Positions 34,456 to 42,257 of a stretch of DNA of 44,480 bases are shown in pieces. Within the stretch, counting starts at the first letter, position 1, and each line of letters begins with the position of its first letter. Origin of the DNA: an uncultured Gammaproteobacteria bacterium (lineage in GTDB: Bacteria; Pseudomonadota; Gammaproteobacteria; Pseudomonadales; Azotimanducaceae); contig CAJWNY010000014.1 in assembly GCA_913043815.1 (NCBI GenBank), positions 1 through 44,480 of the forward strand. Reading direction: 5' to 3'. The translations under genes were made by a program, and so were the position numbers. The notes under the pieces were generated by a model. It saw only the letters and a list, made by a program, of their open reading frames with translations. It was not told the origin of the DNA and searched no databases.

Positions 34456-37395
34456 TTAGTAAGCACCTAACTTATAGGTTAGCTCCATACCAAACATACG
34501 TGGCGCAGTGGTTGTGCCTGTCTGTCGAAAGTGCTCATCCTCGCCATGCCTAAGCACCTGAAGTACCGCAACATCATCAAGAACATTGTTGACGAATGCA
34601 GCAACAACAATGTTTTCCTCTGCATTAGTCCAGGTAGCGCGAACATCTAACCGATCATACGACTCTGCCATTTCATTCTTGTTCTCGAATGGAGAGTAGT
34701 AAACCTCATCGGTAAAGCTATACACACCAGATAGACTTACACTTGCTCCATCAGCTAGTGGAATGGAATAGGTACCATAAGCCGTGTACTTGAGCTCTGG
34801 AACTTGCAGCAGCTGATTGCCGTTAACATTCGTTGTGTTTGCCGCCGCAAGAGGGTAAAGACCAGTAGGAGTATCACGTCGTGCTGGATCAAGGATGTTC
34901 AGATCTTCAGTGTACTCGTTAGGTGTGTAACTGAAGTTACCCCCTAAAGTTAACGCATCGGTCGCCAACCATAATACTTCTGCTTCGATCCCCATTACTT
35001 CTGCACCCGGTGCAGGAAGAACAGAAGTTGAAGTGCCACCCAAGCTGGTTACCTCAGTAGCCACCGTATGAATATTTTCATAGTCATAAACGTAGAACGA
35101 ACCATTGACCTGTAAAGTGTTGTCCAAAAACTGTGTTTTATAACCAATTTCATAGGAAAGAAGCTCTTCGGGGTCATAAGCTGCAGTATTGCTAAAGAAA
35201 ACTAAGTTGTAACCTCCAGATCTATATCCGGATGTAACAGAGAAATACCACATCATTTCATCAGTAACATCCCAATCAAGGTTGATTCTACCTGTCACTT
35301 TTTCATCTTTTCGGGTGAACGGACGATAAACACTAACGGCTATTGGATGACCGCCATTGACTACTCGATCGGTAGCGATTGGTTGTCCATAAGCATCGTT
35401 CACTACGTTGCCATCTGCGTCTGTCTGGAAATTCCCATCCTGCAGATTTATCGTATATACATTATCGCTTTGAAGGATTCGATTAGGCGCTACTCCCGGC
35501 ACATTGTTGTTACCGCCGCCAGCCATAAATGCAAAAAGGCCATCACTTTCTGTGTAACGCCATAGATTCTCTTCAGCGTCCACTTCGTCAAACGCATACC
35601 GAACACCAATTGTCAGAGTTAAGTCTTCTGCAAAGTCCCACACGCCTTGTGTGTAAGCAGCGAACGCTTTCCGTTCTGTCTGAGTAGCATATAGCAGGTC
35701 AGAGCCAACAGTGCGTGGACCATGAATCACGTCAAGATTTGGATCCGTGCCGTCATCTCCACCCCATTGTGAGAGGTATAAATTATCGTTTCTAGAACTG
35801 TCTAGGATACTCAAATTCTCAAAGCTGTTTTCAGAGGCATAGTTCGGCGAGCAGGTTGGGGCAGGATTTGCGACCATACAGCCATTCTTCGCACTGAATA
35901 ATGTAGCCATTGGAGCTCCACCAAAGAAGAAACCTATGCTGCCTGCGCCAGGTGTATAAGCTTCTTGAAAACGATCAGAGCCTACTGCAGAGTAATAATC
36001 TCCACGCTGATCGATAGTAGCGTCGTACCAAAAGACGCCGGATGTCACCGACATGGTATCGTTGATTTCGTAGAAAGCTTGTACTTCGTGCGAGCTATAA
36101 CGAGCTTCGTGATTCACATAGAACTGACGATCTTGATATACACTGGCTGTATTGTCATCGTCTGTTGTGCGGTGATAAGAAATCTCATTGAAGCCATAAA
36201 TATATTTCAGAGTCAGAGCGTCACTCGCATCCCAAGTTAACGTCGCTTGAGTATTACTAGTGTCGTACTCCTCTCTATTTAACCCGTTAGTGGCAGCGCA
36301 AACATCTTTGCCTTTCATATCTCCGGGGAAAACGCACGCGTTGTAAGCGGCCAAGCTTTCGTCTGATGTTGTGTTCCAACCATCCAGTGATGCCATAGCA
36401 TTTTGAAAGCCAGCAGCGCCAACATAATCGAGGCCGGGGCGGTTTGTCTGCGCTTCTTGCACAGCACCCGTTTCCGGATTAGTAAAACTGTAAACAGGTG
36501 TGCCTGGGTTGTAGAAGTCATTCTTTGTAGCAACAGTCTGAGTTCTATCAATGAATCGATAACCAGGAACCAACGCAGTCGAACGGTTTGGTTGGCCGTC
36601 CTCGTTCAAAACGACTAAACCACCACCGTTAGCGCCACCGAATGGTCTATCTATTCCCATCCAAGCGTGTCGTACATCAACTGTAACGTCATCCGAAACC
36701 AACCATTTCAATTGCACGGCTATGTTCTGCGTACCTAGACCATCCAGATCTGAATCATCCGATCCAAGACCATTAGAGCCACCGATTTCGTCGATTATGC
36801 CGTCACGATCGCGATAGCTAAAGTTTACGCGGCCCAACAATTTATCGGTCAGAGGGCCAGAAAAAGCACCATAATAATCTTCGGTTCCATAGTTACCGAC
36901 GATTGCCTTAACAGCGCCTTCAAAAACATCAGTAGGTTCTTTGTAAAGAATGTTGATCGCACCGCCAACAGCGTTTCGGCCATAGAGGGTGCCCTGTGGT
37001 CCACGAAGAACCTCAATACGCTCTACGTCCCAGAAAGTCGCTGCAGTTGCAGTCAATAGGTCTTCTGAGTAGACACCATTCATGTAAGTTGCTACACCGG
37101 GATCTCCGCCCAAAGCACGGAAGTTACGACCAACGCCACGCACTGTTGCGTCGTAAGGCTGAATGGTTGTAGCAGGAACAAAGTTTTGTAAATCTTCTTG
37201 ATTTCGAATGCCGAAATCGTCCATGAATTCGCCGGTAAATGCGGTGATAGAAATAGAAGTATCCTGAATGGACGCTTCTTGGCGTTCAGCGGTCACAATG
37301 ACCTCTTCTATTTGCCTTCCTTCTGCCATCAATAAGTTTGGCGCAAGCAGCGCAGTTAATGAAGCCCCGATAATAAGGCTTTTTTTACTTTTCAT
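34456..37395 (-). CDS. TonB-dependent outer-membrane receptor (copy 2)
   Basis: A 979-residue paralogue of receptor copy 1 in opposite orientation. It has the same signal-peptide end (ALLAPNLLMA), TonB box (IEEVIVTAERQE), plug and barrel, and the same C-terminus LTYKLGAY. The first 170 residues of the mature proteins differ at very few positions, whereas surface-loop stretches differ more (for example GNGDPTDPSARPDR against GNNNVPGVAPNR). DNA differences in the plug are mostly at third codon positions, so the pair is not recent and both copies are under selection. GGAGGG precedes the ATG. Both surface-loop Cys pairs are kept. The two probably take up related substrates with altered specificity. 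Confidence 0.95.
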   Translation of the reverse strand: MKSKKSLIIGASLTALLAPNLLMAEGRQIEEVIVTAERQEASIQDTSISITAFTGEFMDDFGIRNQEDLQNFVPATTIQPYDATVRGVGRNFRALGGDPGVATYMNGVYSEDLLTATAATFWDVERIEVLRGPQGTLYGRNAVGGAINILYKEPTDVFEGAVKAIVGNYGTEDYYGAFSGPLTDKLLGRVNFSYRDRDGIIDEIGGSNGLGSDDSDLDGLGTQNIAVQLKWLVSDDVTVDVRHAWMGIDRPFGGANGGGLVVLNEDGQPNRSTALVPGYRFIDRTQTVATKNDFYNPGTPVYSFTNPETGAVQEAQTNRPGLDYVGAAGFQNAMASLDGWNTTSDESLAAYNACVFPGDMKGKDVCAATNGLNREEYDTSNTQATLTWDASDALTLKYIYGFNEISYHRTTDDDNTASVYQDRQFYVNHEARYSSHEVQAFYEINDTMSVTSGVFWYDATIDQRGDYYSAVGSDRFQEAYTPGAGSIGFFFGGAPMATLFSAKNGCMVANPAPTCSPNYASENSFENLSILDSSRNDNLYLSQWGGDDGTDPNLDVIHGPRTVGSDLLYATQTERKAFAAYTQGVWDFAEDLTLTIGVRYAFDEVDAEENLWRYTESDGLFAFMAGGGNNNVPGVAPNRILQSDNVYTINLQDGNFQTDADGNVVNDAYGQPIATDRVVNGGHPIAVSVYRPFTRKDEKVTGRINLDWDVTDEMMWYFSVTSGYRSGGYNLVFFSNTAAYDPEELLSYEIGYKTQFLDNTLQVNGSFYVYDYENIHTVATEVTSLGGTSTSVLPAPGAEVMGIEAEVLWLATDALTLGGNFSYTPNEYTEDLNILDPARRDTPTGLYPLAAANTTNVNGNQLLQVPELKYTAYGTYSIPLADGASVSLSGVYSFTDEVYYSPFENKNEMAESYDRLDVRATWTNAEENIVVAAFVNNVLDDVAVLQVLRHGEDEHFRQTGTTTAPRMFGMELTYKLGAY

Positions 37396-37877
37396 CTATT
37401 ACCCTCCAGTTTTAAAGATTACTCGGCACATTTTGTAACAGACTGAAATATGTTAATCAAATTTAATTACCCTAATTCCCAAATTAGTCATTTTTTTGGG
37501 TAAGTACGTTACATCGTGTTAACTTTAATCTAGGACATTTGGTTAAAAACCTGCTGTTGAACTTCGCCGAAAATCAATTAAGGAGCTTTTGTTAACAACT
37601 TTAGTAGCTTAGAACTGCAGACTATGAAGCAGCCGTTGCCTGCTCATTTCAAAATCCATTTGGCAAGTTGGTCTTCGATAGCCAAAGGTGGCTATTAATT
37701 TTCGATTGGCGAAAGACCAGCATTAGAGGATAAAGTTGGAGGGCTTGTTTCAATTAAGCAAAATAGTTAGTTTTAAAAGCAGTCACTGCAAAATGCATTA
37801 ATTGTACAAATATAAGCAGATTTAGGCCTACGCTCGACTTAAACTGACCACTTATCCTTTATGTGCGAGAGCCAGAA

Positions 37878-37949
37878 ATGGAAATTGATGTGTATGCCAT
37901 CGATGCCTTAAAACATTGGGATAAACCTACTCTGAGAATCTGCTTTTAG
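37878..37949 (+). CDS. Possible 23-residue peptide or small-RNA region
   Basis: An ATG-started frame (MEIDVYAIDALKHWDK...) ends 15 nt before a hairpin with a T6 tract. The upstream purine run GAGAG is a weak ribosome site. It could be a small protein, or the frame may be incidental within a small non-coding RNA ending at the terminator. Little more can be said. Confidence 0.25.
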   Translation: MEIDVYAIDALKHWDKPTLRICF

Positions 37950-37964
37950 CTCAGATCAGACAAC

Positions 37965-37987
37965 CCGCAGCCGAAAAGCGGTTTTTT
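37965..37987 (+). terminator. Rho-independent terminator, rightward
   Basis: CCGC-AGCCGAAAA-GCGG followed by six T on the plus strand. No long gene precedes it in this direction, which is why a small transcript is suspected. On the minus strand it lies 20 nt past the acyl-CoA dehydrogenase stop but lacks a T-tract there. Confidence 0.6.
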
Positions 37988-38008
37988 ACTGGGGCCTCTC
38001 AGTTTTAT

Positions 38009-39190
38009 CTAGACCGGATTACGCTCCATTAACTGCTTTGCGATAATAATACGTTGCATTTCATTAGTGCCTTCCCCAATACACATAAGTGGCGCGTCGC
38101 GATAATAGCGCTCAACGTGCAACTCTTCAGAATAGCCATATGCGCCATGAATCCTCATACATTCGGTTGCGTTTTCCATAGCAGCTTCAGAGGCGAACAA
38201 TTTTGCCATGCCAGCCTCCATATCACATCTGTCACCTCTGTCGTATGCATTTGCGGCATCTTCCACCAACAATCGAGCTGCGTGACTTCTCGTCGCCATA
38301 TCACCGAGTTTCGTTTGAATAGCCTGATGTTGACCTATAGGTTTCCCCATAGTACTTCGAGTCTGAGCGTAGGACGTCGCGTCTTTGAGAGCTGCATTCG
38401 CTACCCCCACACCGCGAGCTGCAACATTAATTCGACCTAACTCCAAGCCACCCATGGTTTGAAGAAAACCGTGACCTTCCTCGCCCCCAATTAAATTATC
38501 TTGTGAAATATGATAATCGTCGAAAATAAGTTCTGCAGAATCAATACCCTTGTACCCTAATTTTTTGAGCTTCTTTCCAACATTAAAACCGTCAGATTTT
38601 TCCGCTAAGAATAAGCTCATACCTTTATGTCTTGGCTCTACTTCAATATCCGTTTTCACAAGTAAAGCGACACAATTCCCCTCAATTCCATTAGAAATCC
38701 AGGTCTTTGTTCCATTAATCACATAATCGTTACCATGCTTAACCGCCCTTGTACGAATAGCTTGCAGGTCCGTTCCACAGTCTGGCTCCGTCAGAGCAAG
38801 ACCTCCTCTCAACTCTCCGGTAACAAACTTAGGTAAGTAATAGTTTCGTTGGGCCTCGGTACCAAACCTCTCTACCGCAGCTGCCATAATAAGATGCGAG
38901 TTAAAAATACCCGTCAGAGACATCCAAACTTCAGAAATGGTGGCAACAACTTTAGCGTAGGTGGAACTAGGAAGACCCATACCGCCATATTTTTGACTAA
39001 TCGTTGCACCAAAGAGACCTAGATCTTTCATTTGCTCAACCATAAGATGAGGGTATTCATCTTTATGCTCGAAGGCTAAAACATTAGCTCTTACCTCATT
39101 ATCTAACCATTTATTTATGGTATCTATGATTTGCTTTTCATCTTCTAAAGAAATGGACTCCCCATTGCGATTAATAATGTCAGTCATCAT
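38009..39190 (-). CDS. Acyl-CoA dehydrogenase
   Basis: A 393-residue (392 if the second ATG is used) acyl-CoA dehydrogenase of the short/medium-chain type. GATISQKYGGMGLPSSTYA, GGLALTEPDCGTDLQAIRT (FAD contact) and KTWISNG are present, and the C-terminal MCIGEGTNEMQR carries the catalytic E373 at the classical position, unlike the other acyl-CoA dehydrogenase in this window. IHGAYGYSEELHVERYYRD is the usual dimer/tetramer and FAD-tail segment. It oxidises a CoA thioester and needs ETF, which is not encoded here. The ribosome site is weak. Standing alone between the TonB receptor region and a lipoprotein gene. Confidence 0.94.
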   Translation of the reverse strand: MMTDIINRNGESISLEDEKQIIDTINKWLDNEVRANVLAFEHKDEYPHLMVEQMKDLGLFGATISQKYGGMGLPSSTYAKVVATISEVWMSLTGIFNSHLIMAAAVERFGTEAQRNYYLPKFVTGELRGGLALTEPDCGTDLQAIRTRAVKHGNDYVINGTKTWISNGIEGNCVALLVKTDIEVEPRHKGMSLFLAEKSDGFNVGKKLKKLGYKGIDSAELIFDDYHISQDNLIGGEEGHGFLQTMGGLELGRINVAARGVGVANAALKDATSYAQTRSTMGKPIGQHQAIQTKLGDMATRSHAARLLVEDAANAYDRGDRCDMEAGMAKLFASEAAMENATECMRIHGAYGYSEELHVERYYRDAPLMCIGEGTNEMQRIIIAKQLMERNPV

Positions 39191-39666
39191 GCGATCTCGA
39201 TTGGCTAAAATTCGACGATAAATTTAACGTTTCTTTCACTCAACATTAGATCAGAACCTAAATAAAAGTATAGATCTAAGTAGTTGTCTAAATTAGAGAA
39301 AGATTCTTGGATCTCAGAAAACTTGAGAAGCATTTCGACTTAACCGTTTACGTATTTTTACCAGTGCTCATTAGGCGACAGACCGGCACTTACACACAAT
39401 CCAGTTCTTATTTCGTTGCTCAATCCCCTCAATTCAAACGCAAATTAATTTTCAGAGAACTAAAAGTCGAGGAAACCATGCGATTCACGTCTGGGTTAAC
39501 AAGATAAGCCATTAAGCTAACGACTTTTTTATTTATGCCTATTACTGTTTACACGAAGATTAAACACACTACGCCGTATTTTATAACAACTGGGAGCGCT
39601 CATAAAAATGCTCCGGGGTTCCGATTCATCACTCTACCGAACCCTCAGAGCATTTTATATGTGGAA
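39191..39666. other. Intergenic region before the acyl-CoA dehydrogenase
   Basis: 476 nt. It contains the strong hairpin at 39605-39656 next to the lipoprotein stop codon, and must hold a promoter for the dehydrogenase. A short rightward open frame at 39307-39507 starts with TTG, has no ribosome site and no recognisable content. Confidence 0.4.
39605..39656 (-). terminator. Two-tier hairpin terminator of the lipoprotein gene
   Basis: Outer stem AAAATGCTC/GAGCATTTT and inner stem GGGTTC/GAACCC with a 17-nt loop, beginning 11 nt after the lipoprotein stop. On the minus strand the distal arm ends in five T, which suits Rho-independent termination. Confidence 0.65.
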
Positions 39667-40533
39667 TTAAACTTTACGATTTTTCGTAATAGTTAGGTCA
39701 TAACCCTGCTCCTCAGAGCACGTCATTACGGCGTCAAAAGATTCCTGAATAGGTGCCCCGGATTCAGCCCATGCTTTGTCACCCATTGTCTTCTCAGTTT
39801 TATCGCTCCAAAAATTTGTCCACATCAAATCGAATTGAGGCGGCACACCATTGTGTCGCTCACCAGCTGCAGCGTCAAAATCGGGTATTTGAACAAGAAA
39901 GTTGTAGGAAGTCGGCCCGACTTCAGCCTCAAATTCTTGCAAAAATTTGGTGTAAGAACCCATAACTACCTTTCTGAGATCGGCGGCTTTATTGCCCTCA
40001 TTAAATGAGCAAAACTGATAACCAGCATACGCTATTGCACCTTCAGCTGACTCTTGATTGGAGGCCTGCCGAGGCTGGTAAACGTCAAACCCGTAAACAT
40101 TAGCCCATTCAATGCCGCCACAGGTCTCAACGCCTGGAAAATTTTCATTGAGTTTTTCTTCGATACCAGAATCTTGATATTCTAGCCATCCTGCATTTCG
40201 AGCCTCCTTATTAGGCCACATAAGAAGAGTTAAACTGTCAAAGCTTTCAGAAGACCATCCTACAGGTTTAAGATTCGCACCCCTCAATTCGTCCATGCCG
40301 AGCTCCGAAACGGACTTGGACCAAAAAGAATCTCGAGCAACTAAATTATCTTCAGTGGCATTTTCGCCGTTTGAGCACCACACAAATTCATTATAACGAA
40401 CAGGCGATGAAGTCGCTTCCTCAACTGCCGGTGCATCTACTGCCGCGCTCTTCGTAGTCTCTTGGTTCGAACCTTGACCGCAAGCTACAAGCGAAAAAAC
40501 CGCCAGAACAGAACTTAATTTTATAATGTTCAT
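39667..40533 (-). CDS. Lipoprotein with two tandem repeat domains, function unknown
   Basis: A 288-residue predicted lipoprotein. The ATG used here gives a lipoprotein signal (basic/hydrophobic MNIIKLSSVLAVFSLVAC, lipobox L15-V-A-C18) and has AGAGGT upstream; the longer frame with 13 more residues does not. After an acidic Ser/Thr/Ala-rich linker (19-45) two related halves follow. Each starts with an aromatic-x-C-S segment (FVWCSNGEN; YQFCSFNEGN), contains a LMWxN strand (LLMWPNKEARNAGW; DLMWTNFWSD) with W and SG downstream, and ends with T-C (VETCGG; VMTCSE). The Cys spacing suggests one disulfide per repeat. The fold may be ferredoxin-like, which is a guess. Function unknown; divergent from an MFS carrier by 123 nt. 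Confidence 0.8.
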   Translation of the reverse strand: MNIIKLSSVLAVFSLVACGQGSNQETTKSAAVDAPAVEEATSSPVRYNEFVWCSNGENATEDNLVARDSFWSKSVSELGMDELRGANLKPVGWSSESFDSLTLLMWPNKEARNAGWLEYQDSGIEEKLNENFPGVETCGGIEWANVYGFDVYQPRQASNQESAEGAIAYAGYQFCSFNEGNKAADLRKVVMGSYTKFLQEFEAEVGPTSYNFLVQIPDFDAAAGERHNGVPPQFDLMWTNFWSDKTEKTMGDKAWAESGAPIQESFDAVMTCSEEQGYDLTITKNRKV

Positions 40534-40656
40534 CACTACCTCTTTTCTGAAAATGATTAGGAGAAATATCACATAATTATAATCTATACAAATGCTGGAC
40601 AGCCTACTCCTCCTTCTATAGGTTTTATCCTTCTATCGCTTCTTGGGGGGCACGAG

Positions 40657-41904
40657 GTGCCAGAAAGATTTAGAATTATCGCTCTTGCGATGTCAGCTGT
40701 GTTTATTTGTTATATCGACCGAGTCGTTATCTCGCTTACGATCATACCAATGGGAGCCGAACTTGGATGGAGTAACACCGAAAAAGGCATTGTTCTGGGC
40801 TCTTTCTACCTGGCATACATGGTTACTCAAATTTATGGCGGAATTTTATCCGACAGAATCGGTGCAAAATTTGTTCTAGGCGTAGGTCTCATTACTTGGT
40901 CCCTGTTTACTTTGATAACGCCGCTGGCGGCCGCAGCAGGGTTCACGATTTTGATACTAGCGAGATTAGGAATGGGATTGGGAGAAGGCGTCACCTTCCC
41001 TGCATGGCATAGCCTTTATGCTAGATGGATTCCTAAAAGCGAGCGCTCGCGCTCGGTCGCAGCCACGAATAGCGCCATACCCCTTGGAACCATCTTTGGC
41101 TTGGTCGTAACGCCAATCATCATTACTCAGCTCAGCTGGCATTGGGCATTTTATTTGTATGGTGCAATAGGCTTTGTGTGGTATTTCTTTTGGAGTAAGT
41201 ACGTCACATCCTCCCCGGGAGAATCTGCAACTATTTCAGAAAAAGAGTTGACCTATATTGTAGAAAACGCGCCTGCATCTGGCCCAGGGGAAAATCTCGA
41301 TTGGAGAATATGGCTTTTTAACAGGCCGCTTTGGGCAATTGCAGTTGCGCATTTCTGTAACAACTACACTCTTTTTGTTTTCCTGTCTTGGCTTCCAACG
41401 TTCGTAAACGAAAAGCTTGGGATTGAACTCGCCGCAGTGGGCGTCATAGCTATGCTTCCGCATATAGCTAGCTTTCTTTCCGCCAACCTCGGCGGGTACT
41501 TCGCAGATAGCCTCATTGCTCGTGGCGTTAAACTTCTCACGGTTAGAAAACTGTGCAACACATTGGCTTTTGGCGGTCTGGCAACGTGCCTTTGTTTGGT
41601 GCCTCAATTTACTACCACATTTGGTGTTATGGCTATTATCTGCGTAGGTAAGTTGTTCAGTGGGTTCGGTGCTGGAGGGTATATTGTCAATCATGCCGAC
41701 ATCGGACCCAAATATACCGGCAGATTAATGGGTGTAACAAATACGTTTGCAGCCATTCCAGGCCTCGTTGGAGGAATACTGACAGGCGTAATCCTTGATG
41801 TGACGAACTCATGGGATATGGTTTTTTACGTTACTGCAGGTGTCACATTTTTTGGTGGAGCATTTTATTTTTTGTTTGCCAGCACCGACAAACAATTTGA
41901 CTAA
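40657..41904 (+). CDS. MFS transporter, ACS (anion:cation symporter)-like
   Basis: A 415-residue, 12-helix major facilitator starting at GTG. AVFICYIDRVVISLTI in helix 1, GSFYLAYMVTQIYGGILSDR (helix 2 to the DR motif) and LGMGLGEGVTFPAWHSL (helix 4) are typical of the anion:cation symporter branch (SLC17, hexuronate, tartrate and phthalate-type carriers). It probably imports an organic anion with Na+ or H+. The hydrophilic linker (about 170-205) separates the halves. Divergent from the repeat lipoprotein and convergent with the Baeyer-Villiger monooxygenase, so a shared substrate is possible but unproven. Confidence 0.9.
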   Translation: MPERFRIIALAMSAVFICYIDRVVISLTIIPMGAELGWSNTEKGIVLGSFYLAYMVTQIYGGILSDRIGAKFVLGVGLITWSLFTLITPLAAAAGFTILILARLGMGLGEGVTFPAWHSLYARWIPKSERSRSVAATNSAIPLGTIFGLVVTPIIITQLSWHWAFYLYGAIGFVWYFFWSKYVTSSPGESATISEKELTYIVENAPASGPGENLDWRIWLFNRPLWAIAVAHFCNNYTLFVFLSWLPTFVNEKLGIELAAVGVIAMLPHIASFLSANLGGYFADSLIARGVKLLTVRKLCNTLAFGGLATCLCLVPQFTTTFGVMAIICVGKLFSGFGAGGYIVNHADIGPKYTGRLMGVTNTFAAIPGLVGGILTGVILDVTNSWDMVFYVTAGVTFFGGAFYFLFASTDKQFD

Positions 41905-42257
41905 CTGGAAAACCGACCTAGGAACTGACGTTTTTTACAACACTTCCACAGTAGTTAAGAGACTGCTGCGGAATCGGCGCAGCAATAATTCCACTGCCCT
42001 TTTTGATCAACGCCTGCTCCAAGTCGCAGAGTACCTACATCATGCGACACGCAATGCAAGAACAACTTTACGTAGGTAACAAATATGCAGTGGCATACTT
42101 AAAAAGCTTGTCTGAGCCAGCTTTTCCAACTCTTGTCATCGGCCTTTCTTGTTTGCGTCTTAACTAAAATAACATAGAGCTGAGCAGCCACTCGCGCGAC
42201 GCCGAATGACTGATTATCAAAAAATCTATAAAAGATTCAGCTAGTGCGGCTCTTTTT
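41905..42257. other. Intergenic region between convergent MFS and monooxygenase genes
   Basis: 353 nt with no convincing gene. A T6 run around 42251-42256 follows imperfect GAGC/GCTC and CACT/AGTG pairings that might end the rightward transcript, but the stem is broken and I do not call a terminator. Confidence 0.35.

Larger units (their letters stand above)
37396..38008. other. Intergenic region upstream of TonB receptor 2
   Basis: 613 nt without an annotated gene. Near the receptor start lie overlapping inverted repeats (CTAATT/AATTAG at 37472-37487 and CCCAAA/TTTGGG at 37478-37500). At 37669-37719 an outer stem TGGTCTT/AAGACCA encloses an inner hairpin ATAGCC/GGCTAT. At 37878-37949 a 23-codon frame precedes a rightward terminator. 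No cobalamin box or other known riboswitch consensus was recognised. Confidence 0.45.

Noticed and set aside
37396-38008. Cobalamin or other riboswitch before TonB receptor 2
   Set aside because: No B12-box or other conserved core was found; only simple inverted repeats are present.
39307-39507. 66-codon rightward frame between two leftward genes
   Set aside because: TTG start, no ribosome site, no recognisable content.
41236-41694. 152-codon leftward frame inside the MFS gene
   Set aside because: Antisense to conserved helices and without ribosome site or domain features.
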